The position numbers and the translations under genes were made by a program. A stretch of 64,000 bases of DNA, taken from Musa acuminata AAA Group (lineage: Eukaryota; Streptophyta; Magnoliopsida; Zingiberales; Musaceae). The stretch spans positions 14,985,001-15,049,000 of the forward strand of contig NC_088347.1 of the NCBI RefSeq assembly GCF_036884655.1, read 5' to 3'. This document shows, piece after piece, positions 38,533 to 50,178 of this stretch; positions within the stretch are counted from its first letter, which is position 1; each line of letters opens with the position of its first letter. Under the pieces are notes generated by a model. The model was given only the letters and a program-made list of their open reading frames with translations, searched no databases and was not told where the DNA came from.

Positions 38533-39094
38533 CTAAAGCCAATCACCTATGTGTTTGATCCCCATCAGACCTGTGTGACGCTCAAAGACAATATGAGACA
38601 ACGACTTTGTTAGTAGATCTGTAATATTATCTTCGGATGGAACTCTTTCCAATACTATATCTCCCTGGGTTACGATATCTCTGATAAGGTGGAACCTCCT
38701 CAGAACATGCTTAAATTTCTGATGAGACCTAGGTTCCTTCGCTTGAGCAATCGCCCCGTTGTTGTCGCAATATAAGGATATCGACTCCTCGCTACCCGGC
38801 ATGACTCCCAAATCTGTGATGAACTTCTTTACCCATACTCCCTCCTTTGTTGCATCTGATGCAGCAATACTCCGCCTTTGTGGTCGAGTCAGCAGTAGTA
38901 TCTTGCTTGGAACTCTTTTAACACACTGCTCCTCTATTCAAGGTGTACACGTACCCTGAATTTGACTTGTTATCATCGACATTAGACTGAAAACTTAAGT
39001 TTGTGTAGCCTTCAACCTTAAGGCTATTACCTCCATATACTAGTAAAAGATCCTTAGTCCTTCTCAAGCACTTAAGGATACACTTTACTGCTTT
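38533..39094 (-). pseudogene. Angela-like RNase H
   Basis: Frame 38533-38811 reads SISLYCDNNGAIAQAKEPRSHQKFKHVLRRFHLIRDIV...SEDNITDLLTKSL, the copia RNase H end with CDN catalytic Asp, KHV/H block and the ADxxTK-like tail. Upstream pieces (VEGYTNLSF, SGYVYTLNRGAVC) are broken by stops at about 38920 and 39081, both where Trp is expected. Confidence 0.88.
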
Positions 39095-40225
39095 CTAGTG
39101 CTCCAAGCCTGGATCCGCCTGATACCTGCTCGTGACACTCAGAGCATGTGCTATATTAGGCCTAGTACATAGCATGTCATACATGATAGACCCTATTACT
39201 GAGGCATAAGGTATCATATCCATGTTCGCCCTTTCTTCTGGAGTCTTTGGGGACATATTCGTAAAAAGCGATATCTCATGTCTCATTGGTATGAGACCTC
39301 TCTTGAAATTTTCCATGCCAAACCTTTTGACAATGGTTTCTATGTACCTGGATTGGGACAAGCCAAGCATCCTCTTGGATCTATCTCTATATATTCTAAT
39401 CCCCAAGATATAGGATACTTCCCCTAAGTCCTTCATGGATAAGTGTCTAGATAACCAAGCCTTTACTGTGGATAGCATTCCTACGTCATTCCCAATGATC
39501 AGGATGTCATCCACATATAACACCAAAAAGGTGATAGCGCTCCCACTTACCTTCCTGTACACACAAGGCTCATCTTCGTTCTTAACGAAGTCATAAGATC
39601 TAATTGGCTCATCAAATCTTATGTTCCAACTCTGGGAAGCTTGCTTTAGTCCATAAATGAATCTAAGCAACCGACACACCTTATCTGGGCAGTTCTTGGA
39701 CACGAATTCCTTAGGTTGCATCATATACACCTCCTCCTCGAGGTTCCCATTGAGGAATATAGTTTTCACATCCATCTGTCATATCTCATAATCATAGTGT
39801 GCTGCAATAGCTAATAGAATTCTGATGGATTTTAGCATTGCTATGGGTGAGAAGGTTTCGTCGTAGTCAACACCTTGCCTTTGACGATACCCCTTAGCCA
39901 CTAGCCTTACTTTATAGGTCTCTACCTTTCCATCTACTCTGATCTTTTTCTTAAAGATCCACTTGCAACCGATAGGTACAATACCTTTGGGCACATCAAC
40001 TAGGTTTCAAACCTTATTGGAGTACATAGAATCCATCTCATAATTCATGGCTTCTTGCCACTTCCCGGAGTCTATACTCATAATAGCTTCCTCGTAGGTC
40101 TGAGGATCAATATCCTCAACATCCTCTCCTCTAATATGTCCCACATATCTATCAGGAGGATAGGATACTCTATCAGACCTACGTAAAGTTGGAACTTGTG
40201 TATTAGGTACCTGAACAGACTCGGG
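39095..40225 (-). pseudogene. Angela-like reverse transcriptase
   Basis: 39779-39994 gives GCKWIFKKKIRVDGKVETYKVRLVAKGYRQ and DYDETFSPIA. 39095-39775 gives MDVKTIFLNGNLEEEVYMMQP, RFIYGLKQASQSWN, the active site LVLYVDDILIIGND and MKDLGEVSYILGI. The YVDD catalytic motif is intact. One TGA in place of Trp at about 39776 separates the halves. The linker from integrase (40000-40225) still shows RSDRVSYPPDRY and SIDSGKWQEAMNYEMDS. Confidence 0.92.
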
Positions 40226-41142
40226 CTATAGAGTGGTGCTTGAGCTTGGTTCTCTAACCTCGCTCAACTCTATCATTCTCCCACTATCTCTGCTAAGAAT
40301 GTGTTCCTTCTCAAGGAACACTACTCTCTTAGCTACAAAGACCTTTTGGTCCTCGAGATAATAAAAATAATACCCACAAGTTTCCTTGGGGTATCCCACA
40401 AATTTGCATCGCTCTGTCCTTGATTCTAACTTATTGGGGTTGTATCTTTTAACGTGGGCAGGGCAGCCCCAAATCTTAACAACCTTAAGATCAGGCTTCT
40501 TCCCTTTCCATATCTTATATGGTGTAGATACTACTGACTTAGTTGGAACTCTGTTCAGAAGGTAAGCTGCGATTTCTAGGGCATATCCCCAAAATAAGAT
40601 GGGTAGATCAGTGAAACTCATCATGGACTGTACCATGTCTAATAGCATACGATTTCTCCTTTCAGAGACACCACTGAGCTGAGGTGTATAAGGAGGTGTC
40701 CATTGGGATAATATCCCATGGTCCTTGAGGAACTGAATAAACTCTGTACTTAAGTACTCACCTCCTCGATCTGATCGAAGAGTTTTGATACTCTTTCCAG
40801 TCTGATTCTCTACCTCATTCTTATACTCTCTGAATTTCTCAAAGGCCTCGGACTTGTACTTCATTAAGTACACATATCCATATCTTGAGAAATCATCAAT
40901 AAAGGTAATGAAGTAGGAGTATCCACCAATGACATGAGTTGGCATGGGTCCACATACATCACTATGTATGAGTTCTAACAGCTCAGTGGCTCTCTCTCCA
41001 GTTCTACTAAATGAAGAGTTAATCAGTTTTCCACGAAGCAAGGCTCGCAAGTTGCATATGACACATAGTCGAATGGATCTAGATATCCATCATTTAGCAA
41101 CTTTTGAATCCTTCTTTCATGGACGTGACCTAGCCTACAATG
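40226..41142 (-). pseudogene. Angela-like integrase
   Basis: Frame 40226-41050 carries the catalytic core: IHSDVCGPM (first Asp), TLRSDRGGEYLS (second Asp) and LSGVSERRNRMLLD (catalytic Glu), then FWGYALEIAAYLLNRVPTKSV and a C-terminal WGCPAHVK / KFVGYP block. The triad residues are present. The GAG-pre-integrase part (RRIQKLLNDGYLDPFDYVSYATCEPC) is in another frame, a shift at about 41035. Confidence 0.92.
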
Positions 41143-41553
41143 CTATAGGTATGCATTGTTCATCTCATCTCGTTTCCTCTTGGACACATTTACATTCATG
41201 ATATGTGGAGTAGTGTCTAACATAAATAAACTATTATGCAATGTTCCTTTCGTGATGATCTTATCATCTAATAATATCGAACAACCATTGTTCTCAAAAA
41301 CTAATTTATATCCACTAATTGTCAAACATGAAATGGAGATAATGTTTTTGATAATAGAAGAAACAAAATAACATGCATCTAATACAATAAAAGCTCCACC
41401 AGGTAGATGTAGGACGACCTCACCAACAACTACTACAACAACTTTTGCTCCATTACCCATCTTGAGGTCCATCTCGCCTCTCTCTAGTCTCTTAGGCCTT
41501 GCCATAACCTACAATGAATTGCATATATGGTAAGCACTACCGGTATCCAATAC
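41143..41553 (-). pseudogene. Angela-like aspartic protease
   Basis: VLDTGSAYHICNSL (retropepsin DTG motif) near 41555-41510, then a stop, then MARPKRLERGEMDLKMGNGAKV...HLPGGAFIVLDACYFVSSIIKNIISISCL, the normal protease to pre-integrase sequence of copia. Dead through the stop after the active site. Confidence 0.85.
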
Positions 41554-42110
41554 TCATGTGTTATTATAAGAGTCTGACAAATAGAGACTGATCATGAATG
41601 TACCTGAAGCTTCATCAAGCTTTTGTTTCGCCCTTTTTGCAATGTACTTTTTGCAGTTCCTCTTCCAATGCCCATCTTTACCACAGTGGAAGCACTGACC
41701 TTTGTCCTTTGTTGGGTCTTTCTTAGCAACCTTTGCTTTACCTGGTCTGCCCTTGCCCTTTCCCTTCTTAAGGGACCTTTCTGCTTTCCTTTTCTTTCTA
41801 GTCTCACCAGTGTAGAGAACTGGCTTCTCTTTCTTAATAGCATCCATCTTTTCATGTTGTCTTTGTAACTTAGGAGTCATAGAGCCCAATATATAGTACT
41901 GAGCAAGAGTGGAGTCATCAATATACTTCACGTAGCGAGCAATCTCATCCTTGCTTACCCCTTCGTAGGCATCACTGTATCAAGGACGTACATGATTTTC
42001 TCCACCGTGAGAACAATTCTCAAGTTATGGAGCCAATTCGTATAATTTGGACCAATGAGGCGGTTGACATCAAGTATGTCACATAAGGGATTTGAAAGCG
42101 ACATTTTCTG
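41554..42110 (-). pseudogene. Angela-like gag, internally deleted
   Basis: The start MSLSNPLCDILDVNRLIGPNYTNWLHNLRIVLTVEKIMYVLD (42104-41980) is typical copia gag. It jumps, with stops, to MTPKLQRQHEKMD and a Lys-rich tail with the zinc knuckle CFHCGKDGHWKRNC (C-X2-C-X4-H-X4-C, near 41690). Most of the capsid domain between is absent; family gags are roughly twice this length. Confidence 0.85.
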
Positions 42111-43880
42111 AAAATAAAGATGCAGTAGAAACGAATAACATGCAGATTTTGCAAGAAATAAACTATCAAGATATGGACTTCTATCTTAATATGCTCCCAC
42201 TATTTTACTAACGAGTCACGCGACACCCTCAACACGTGAAACGGAAGTCTCCAATAGACTTCTGGTGGGGATCAAAATCCAATCAGTGTCTTAGTATAAC
42301 CTCGTGGGACTCGACCAATCACACTAAGCTTAAAAGGTAGGCAACTCTTGCTGATCACAACTCCTTGTGATTCTCGTCCTATTCGACCTCCAAATCACCA
42401 TGGTCTCGAGGGATTCAACCAACCATGATGCTTGGTTAAGTCAACACCTTCGTTACAAGATGAGTCTGATTTGATAATATACCCTCGAGGGACTCGACCA
42501 AGTATACCATGTCCTCAGTCACCGGTGACATCTCTATATCGTAAGCAAGATAGTGAATCGCGATATAGGTAAGACTCGAGGGACTCAACCAACTCAACCT
42601 ACACCGGGAATCAGTTCCTACTTATAACGATGGAAGGCCACGTAGGTCAATCTAATTACCTCACGTTTATCGACTTAATATTATTGAGAGAGATGTTTCT
42701 ATGATTTGGTCTCCTAATATGACATGTCACACATATACATATTTAATATATATCTACATCGCATGCAAATATATATACATATCTAGTATGTGTATAAACA
42801 ATCACACCAGATGATCATGGACCACAACCTAATGTGATTAGGCCCGAGCCAGTGGGCCTAATCACTCACATCAAGATCTATGTATGTAACGGTGCATCTC
42901 CATGCCCTGTGATCGTCCATCTCGTCCTCGTCGGTTCCGTCGACATCTCGATGCATCTTCATGCATTGCGATCGTCCGTCTCGTGAGTCCCGCTATCGCA
43001 TCCACGCTCCCGCTGTGCCTCATCATGTGATTACAACTTAATCATAGGCACGTAGGCCCGACAATAAACGAGAAATATAATGGAGGCTCGCAGACCCCAA
43101 TAATAATAATCACAAGTACACACATCACACGGTCCATGATCATCCGTCCACACATCATATATCACATGTATAAATAATCATCATCATATAGGACTACTAG
43201 ATAATAATAAAAAATAATAATCAACTAAACTTTTTAATTAATTAGTATTTTATGAAATCAGGGACATATAAGAAATTTCTTAATTTCTAGGGGTATTTTT
43301 ATAATTTAAACAAAAGACAGAAACTGGAATTTCTCAAATTCCGAGGGGAAAAACTATCTTTTGCCCGGAAAACCCTAATGCCCTCACCCTCCCCTACTGC
43401 TGCTTCCGCCGCCGCCTCCGCCACCCTGCCGGCGACGGGCTGTGCGGTAGAGGGCGGGGTCGCTACCCTCGCTTGCAGGTGGCATGCCCGCTAGCGGCGC
43501 TACCCTTATAGTTGGGCATCGTCGCGGGTGCCGCCACCTCCGCGGGCGGTTCTGCCCGCGAGGCAATGCCCGCAGGCAGTGCTGCCTCGCCAGGTGGTCG
43601 CCCCTGTTGGGTTTTTGCCCGCGGGAGCAGCGACCACAAGCGTCGTTGCCCTACGGAGCGTCACCACATGAGAGCAGCGGTCGCAGGCGCCGCTGCCCTT
43701 GCGGCTGCTGCTGTAGGCTGCCTGCCTGCACGCAGATGGCAGTGTTGCCATCTGCGACGGCAGCGAGGGCAGCAACAGTTGCTACCCTTTTCTGCTTTTG
43801 CGTCAATGATTTTGACGTCAAAAGCTTCTCCAAAACACAACACACGCAGTTTAAAACCAATCTATCGCATGAACAACCTA
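42111..43880 (-). other. Untranslated leader of the Angela-like element
   Basis: About 1.8 kb, as expected for Angela/BARE leaders. It contains four variants of CTCGAGGGACTCGACCAA (near 42301, 42412, 42482 and 42571) and a GC-rich block at 43380-43800. Open frames in the GC-rich block run on both strands and show only composition, not conserved protein. Confidence 0.72.
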
Positions 43881-43892
43881 GCTCTGATACCA
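43881..43892 (-). other. Primer binding site of the Angela-like element
   Basis: Plus strand GCTCTGATACCA, i.e. TGGTATCAGAGC on the element strand, complementary to tRNA-iMet, 1 bp from the LTR start. Confidence 0.93.
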
Positions 43893-43893
43893 C

Positions 43894-44288
43894 CATTAGA
43901 AAAATCTTTGGGGGCGACATCACATGCGCAGCGGAAGAACAAGAAAACAAAATCCCCGATTCCCAAAGAGATGTTCGTCATTGTGCGAAGATTGGTGCAC
44001 AAAATCCGCGAAACTGAAAAATTGCGTATAGAATAGATTGTGTTACCTAGGGAGATCGTATATCCCTATTTCCTTACAGATCCTCAGGAGAGGGTCAAGG
44101 AGGTCAAGCGACGCTCCTCAAAACTCCAGGCCTGCTTTGAGGTGGATAAGGGAAGGAGAATAGGAGAGGCAAGCAAAGGCTCTAGCCTATGAGGCTCTGA
44201 ATCCCTCATATTTATAGAGGTCCCCTGTCAAACCCTAGTGGGTATTGGATCTGCATCCAATAACCCAAGCCTTTTAGATTAGTGGATC
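43894..44288 (-). repeat. 5' LTR of the Angela-like element, first part
   Basis: Starts CATTAGAAAAATC (the terminal TG has mutated to CA) and matches 36802 onward until the Sirevirus insertion at 44289. It ends with the target GGATC. Confidence 0.9.
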
Positions 44289-46172
44289 TGCTAGGATCAA
44301 GAGCACTAAGAGGGGGGAGGGGGGGGGTGAATTAGTGCAACGGAAAACCTTCTACGATAAAAATCGCGTTCGTTCAATAAAAGTGATTTCGGTAAGAAAG
44401 CTGATTTGTAAATCACTTTAACTTTTGATTAAGCGAGATGCAGTTAAAGCAAGGATATAAAGGCAGTTTGCAGTTATGATAGAAATCAAAATGTAAGCGC
44501 AAACTGAAATATGATGATCGTACGATAAAACTGATTTACGTCTAAACATCGATTCGGAAAGTGAAAGCTTGAAACCCAATCATATATGTGCAGAAAGCAG
44601 TAAGCTTTTGAGGAGGTTTGCAGTAAAGATAATATGCTCAAAGTAAATACAAACCGAGATTTAGAGCGGTTCGGTCAATCTTGACCTACTCCACTTTTGG
44701 CTTCCTCCACCGATGAGGTTACCGATGTCAACTAGAGGCCTTCCTTCAATAGGCGAAGGCCAACCACCCTTTTACAGTTTCACTCCTTTTGACGGGCTTA
44801 GGAGACAACCCTTACAGAATTTTCTCTCCTCTCTTTAAGGATCAGAACTTGGAAGAAAAGAGGGAGAAGAATTTTTGGCCTTTACAACAATTTTGAGCTC
44901 TAAGAATCACAGAATAAGATCAAGATTTCGGTGTGTTTGTGTGCCCTTTCAGTGCTGAATGGGTGGGGTGTTTATAGGCCCCAACCCAGTTTGAATTTGG
45001 AGCTCAAAACTGTCAATTCCCGGATCTGGCGGTTGCACCTCCAGACTGAGGCGGTTGCACCGCCTGGCAGAGCTCGAAGACTGAGCCTCTGGGCGGTGCC
45101 ACCTCCTGTCAGGGGTGGTTGCACCTCTTGCCAGAGCTCGAAGACCGAGCTCAAGTGGTGCCACCTCCTGTCAAGGGAGGTTGCACCGCCCAGTCTTGCT
45201 CGGAGACTGAGCCCAAGCGGTGCCACCTCCTGGCTGGGGCAGTTGCACCGCCCAGTCTCGCTCGGAGACTTAGCCCAGGCGGTGCCACCTCCTGGCTTGG
45301 GCGATTCAACCGCCTGGCAGAAATCAGGGTCCGAATGGGTTGATCCATTCGGCCCAATTTGGATTTTTCATAGGCCCAATTGTCCCAAGATTAAGTTAAT
45401 GGGATCACCTCCCATTTCCAACTTAATCATTGTGCTAACTACGATATTTCCTAAGACATTTACTGCAACTTGCTCCGGTGCGTCAATCGCTTCTTCCAGC
45501 GAGCTTCCGATGAACTTCCGTCGATCATCCGATGAACCCTCGGTGATGCTCCTGCAGACTTCCGGCAAACTCCTGGACTTGCGACGATCCACTTGGTGAG
45601 TTCCGATGAGCTTCTTTGGCAAGCTCATGGACTTCTCGGATTTGTTCCCGCAGAACCTCTGACGATTGTCCGAACTTCCGTCGAACTCTTGAACTCCCAA
45701 CGTGATCATTGTCTTGACTTCGGCGCAACTCCTGCTGCATATCTTATTTTCCATCATAGTTAATCCTACACACTTAAAACAAAAGTTCGATTGAGACAAT
45801 TAATCCTAAGCAATTAACCAAGTTGTCTGGCATGTCATTGGTCCCTCGACGCTTCGTTCGATTCTTCAGCCCATCGTCCTCTCCTATAGCCTATTGCCCA
45901 ATCGGCCAGTTGACTCTGCAACTCCGATATCCTTGGCACAATACCCACTCTTCTTGGCCTGATGCCTGAGTCCACGGCCCGAAAGCCTTCTGTCGATATG
46001 TCGATCGATCCACTAGCCCGACGTCTAATCTTCTAACATGTTCCTCCGGCACAACATGATTTTTCTGCTTTAATTGTCTCATCCTGATCGAAGCATCCTG
46101 CGTCACTCAAAACACAGATTAAATCATAAACATATATTAAGTAGTTTCATCATCAAAATACGAGATTCAACA
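44289..46172 (-). repeat. 3' LTR of the gag-only Sirevirus
   Basis: Starts TGCTAGGATCAAGAGC, has a G-rich run at about 44317-44328 and ends GAGATTCAACA. It carries about five tandem 62-bp units at 45029-45325. A purine tract (minus strand of ATCTCCCCCTTTTT) follows at 46173. Confidence 0.93.
45029..45325. repeat. 62-bp palindromic minisatellite in the Sirevirus LTR
   Basis: About five units, each with GGCGGTGCCACCTCC and GGTTGCACCGCC (inverted partners), joined by GCTCGGAGACTGAGCCCA-type spacers. The same block recurs at 50930-51225 in the other LTR. It creates long false open frames on both strands. Confidence 0.88.
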
Positions 46173-49100
46173 ATCTCCCCCTTTTTGATGATGACAATCA
46201 CTTGATGACGGAGTTAAACTTAACTCCCGGAGTTTAAACAAACTCCCCCTATCAATATGCCATATTGATAGAACCTTAAATTCAAACTGAATTCAAGTCA
46301 TTGCAATATTCATCATGAATACTTGCAACACGTCATCATGAACTTATGCATAACATCATACTTCTCCCCCTTTGTCATCAACAAAAAGGAGAAGTCCAAC
46401 TATTCTTGTGTTTGGAATATTAGTTTAACTTATTGTATGAAAAACATAATATCAAGTTTTATCATCATGCAGTTTTAAAGCCAGAAAATTTAGCAAATGT
46501 TACATCATGCTTAGAACATCTATGCTATCAAGTTTTAGATATGCAAGTTTTACAGCATACAAGATAGTACTTTTAGAACATGCAAACTAGCAATGTTACA
46601 ACATTTTAGAACTTGCAGGCTAGCAATTTAGAGATGTTCAAGAAGGCAACTCTTACTTCTTGAAATATGCAAGTTGCAAGCTAGCAAATTTTTGCTTCCT
46701 TTGCAATGTTTGAGCTCGCAATTTTGCTTCCATTGCAAGGTGTAAGTTTACCATGTTTAATTTTCTTGAGATAGCAACTATTTACTTCTCTTTATACTAC
46801 AAGCTAGCAATTTTTACGATATGCAAGTTTTACTACATACAAGCTAGCAAAAATTTCGAAAGCAAATGCAAGATAGCTTTCTTGTGTAAGCTTATGATTC
46901 TTGCTTCCTATTGCAATGTGCAAGTTGTAAGTTTTGCTTCTTGAGATAGGCAAGATAGCACTTTTGTAATATTTGTTTGGCAAGCTTGTGATGTTCAAGA
47001 TAACAAGCTCTTTCTTCTCTTTTGAGAAGTGTCATTTTTGCTTTCTTTGCAAAGTGCAAGCTAGCAAAATGCCAAACTAGCAAGAGATAATGTTTTACAT
47101 GAGGCAAGCAAACAATTTGGCAAGTGTTACATTTGCATCTTCTCTTTAGATGTGCAAGAAAATAAACAAGTTTTTGTATTTTCTTGACATTTCAAGCTAG
47201 CAATTATCGGTGATGTTCAAGATAGCAATTTCTTCTCTTTTGTATTTTTTGCCTTTTTCTTGAATTGTGCTAGCAATCTATCTCCCCCTTTGTCATTCAA
47301 AAAGAAGGAAAAAACCCTTTATATCAATTTCTAAATCATGACAAAGGTAAGTAATCATTCTTATTTGTGCATCATTATAGTTTTAATGCACAAATTCATT
47401 AACATTTCATTTTTTTATGCACGATACCGAAAAATCAATCATCATTACAAGCATATCAAACATGATATTCAAGCATTCATGATATATCATTTTGGCAACA
47501 TGATCATAGCTATTCAAATGATGGTATCAAAATGTCAAAATTCATTACATCCTATCATGCATAATCGAAACTTCTTATTTGTATACATCAAAACAAATTA
47601 ATGAATATTTCATGTATTCTTATCATCACATAAGGAATATTAAGAAGAATTATTAGGTGATGAGATAAACATTTCATGAATACAAGGAATTGCATAAAAA
47701 TCATATCATAAGTGTTTCATGTATTCATATTATCACATGAAGCATACAAGACAACAATGCAAAGAAATCATGTCATGAAGAATATCAATGTGAAAATTCA
47801 GCAAAGATCACATGATACAATCGCAAAGCATGATATAATTATGCGATATATCATGAGATGATAATTTATCATATCAATGAAAGATATCAATGAGGATCAA
47901 TTCGTGAATACCAAAGATATGATTCATGGTTCATTAAAATTCTTCTTAACAAGTTCATGATCAAGATTTATATAATTCATAATAAAGTAAATTGATGTAC
48001 AATCATCACACAAGACATACAAGGCAAAGAAATCTTGTTATTTCTATATTATGAAATATATGATATCAAGGCTCATGATTCATTTGAAAAGATATAGCAC
48101 ACAGAGCAACTTGAAACATTCTTATCAAGATCACATTTTAAAATATTCCAAGTATCAAGATATCAATATGACACTTCATTGAATTCTGAGAAATCAAAAG
48201 ACAAGTTACACTTCATTTGAAGAATTCCTTTTTGATAAATGTAGGGAGCATAATGAACGATCTTGATTTATAAAGACCTTCATGTTATAATTATCAAGAT
48301 CATGATTTTAATAATTATTTTCTTTAGCAAAGAATCATAAAAGTACTTTATTTTTGCATAAGAAATCTCATTGTATTATGATTTATAAATTCTTTCTCTA
48401 CACATGAATCATAGGAGATATGTATGTGAAACAAATCTTTGCAAAAAACACTATCATTCATATTTCAAGATGGAATTTATAAGTAGGAATCATTTCATCA
48501 AATCCATTTCAAAAAAATATTTTTCATATAATAAGTGTATGAGAAAATCCGATTGTTAGGATACCAATTGTTAAGCGAATCCGAAAATGAAATTAACACT
48601 TTCATGCATTCGGACAAGATTTTGCTATAGATTTTCAAGTTCAATCATGAAGATAAAACATGCTCATGATCATAAAAATTTATGTATCCAAAACACATAA
48701 TTTCCAACATGTTATTAATGCATGTAATAGTGTAAAATCATCATGGCAATTAAGTGATTTGAACATTGAATCAAGAAAGTCCGAAAAATAATCTTAACAA
48801 GTTCATGCATTCGAGCACATTTTTGCCATAGTTTTTCAAATACACTTATGAAAATATCACATGCTTATCATCAGCTTAAAATCTCATGCATAAAATTGTT
48901 AATCAAAATATTTAATTTCATCATTATGCATTTCTTCAAATCAAACATGATTTTTTTAATCAAAATCGAGAAATAACAATGGAAATCAACGTAATACACA
49001 TTATTACTTCTTAACCATGATTTCATATTTTCAATCAAGATCATTTTATTTGTTTATCATAAAATATGTAATATTATCATTTTCGAAATTACTTAGCATG

Positions 49101-49177
49101 ATCATATATTTTTTTTAAAACATGTATTTTTTAAGAAAATTAATTCTAACTAAAAGAGAAAATACATCATGAAAGCA
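46173..49177 (-). other. Non-coding interior of the gag-only Sirevirus
   Basis: AT-rich. 46480-47290 is a degenerate array of CAAGCTAGCAA / ATGCAAG motifs. Purine tracts (on the element strand) of the form GGGGGAG recur at about 46175, 46240, 46365 and 47282, like the multiplied PPTs known from Sireviruses. No pol motif was found in any frame. Confidence 0.8.
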
Positions 49178-50128
49178 TCAAGTAATTTCAAAATAAATTA
49201 GAGAGATTTCGATTACCTCATCATTGAAAGCAATTAAGGCGTAGTTTGCCACCTCGCTTTTCTTGATTTTCTCCTCGTCTTCGGAGGACCTCGATTCATC
49301 CCGCTTTGTGTTCTTCTTCTTTGGCCTCTTCCTTCGTTCAAGTTTATTGTTTATTTTAGATTTTTGTTTAATAAACTTATTAAAATTTAGTGTTCGAAGT
49401 TCAAGTTCATCATTGTCCTCATCACTTGAGTCATCGCTCAAGTGGTATTCATTTGTCCGGAGTTCCAAATCCTTCTTGTTCTTTGGAAGGTGATTTTGTT
49501 CATCATGTGCATTGTGTATCATTTCATATGTTCTCAACGAACCAATTAGTTCTTCAAGTGGTAAGTTGTTTAGGTTTTTAGCTTCTTGTATTTTAGTTAC
49601 TTTTGAATCCCACTTCTTAGAAAGAGAACGCAAAATCTTGTTTACGAGTTCAAAATCCGAAAAACATTTTCCAAGAGCTCTTAAACTATTGACGACATCC
49701 GTGAAACGGGTGTACATGTCGCCTATAGTCTCACTTGGTTGCATTCGAAAAAGCTCAAAATCATGCAATAAAATGTTAACTTTCGAGTTTTTGACTCTAC
49801 TAGTTCCCTCGTGCGTGATTTCAAGTGTTCGCCAAATGTCAAAAGTCGTTTCGCACGTAGAAATCCGATTAAACTCATTTTTGTCCAAAGCGCAAAATAA
49901 GGCATTCATAGCCTTTGCATTTAAAGAAAAATACATCTTCTCCAAATCCGACCATTCGTTCATCGGTTTAGAGGGAAGTTGAAAATCGTTTTCAACGATA
50001 TTCCATAAATCCAAATTCATAGAAATCAAGAAAACTCTCATTCGAGTTTTCCAATAAGTGTAGTCCAATCCGTTAAACAACGGTGGACGAACAACCGATA
50101 AACTCTCTTGAAAGCCATGAAGAGCCAT
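49178..50128 (-). CDS. Sirevirus gag, zinc knuckle deleted
   Basis: A single open frame of 316 residues from an ATG 37 bp inside the PBS. It reads PPLFNGLDYTYWKTRM (10-30 region), then LNAKAMNALFCALDKNEFNRIS, WRTLEITHEGTSRVK, FELFRMQPSETIGDMYTRFTDVVNSLRALGK and LPLEELIGSLRTYEM, the capsid pattern of Sirevirus gag (UBN2-like). The Lys-rich tail passes straight to SSEDEEKIKKSEVANYALIAF; the CCHC knuckle normally between them is missing (compare the decayed knuckle at about 59880-59920). It ends YFEIT. It forms the particle in the family; whether this one packages RNA without the knuckle is unknown. Confidence 0.88.
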   Translation of the reverse strand: MALHGFQESLSVVRPPLFNGLDYTYWKTRMRVFLISMNLDLWNIVENDFQLPSKPMNEWSDLEKMYFSLNAKAMNALFCALDKNEFNRISTCETTFDIWRTLEITHEGTSRVKNSKVNILLHDFELFRMQPSETIGDMYTRFTDVVNSLRALGKCFSDFELVNKILRSLSKKWDSKVTKIQEAKNLNNLPLEELIGSLRTYEMIHNAHDEQNHLPKNKKDLELRTNEYHLSDDSSDEDNDELELRTLNFNKFIKQKSKINNKLERRKRPKKKNTKRDESRSSEDEEKIKKSEVANYALIAFNDEVIEISLIYFEIT

Positions 50129-50164
50129 ATCTCTCGGGTGTAAATCCGAAATGAGAAATACCGG

Positions 50165-50176
50165 GCTCTGATACCA
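50165..50176 (-). other. Primer binding site of the gag-only Sirevirus
   Basis: Plus strand GCTCTGATACCA, 2 bp from the LTR start at 50179; tRNA-iMet type. Confidence 0.93.
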
Positions 50177-50178
50177 AT

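Noticed and set aside
43484..44036. Overlapping 170-codon open frames on both strands
   Set aside because: They lie in the GC-rich leader of the Angela-like element and run into its LTR; codon-free composition effects in several frames, no conserved motif.
45029..45325. CRISPR-like array of repeats and spacers
   Set aside because: A eukaryotic LTR with imperfect tandem palindromic units; the spacers are themselves repeats.
44931..45599. 222-codon plus-strand frame (and its twin at 50997-51566)
   Set aside because: Falls entirely in Sirevirus LTRs and is produced by the 62-bp palindromic minisatellite.
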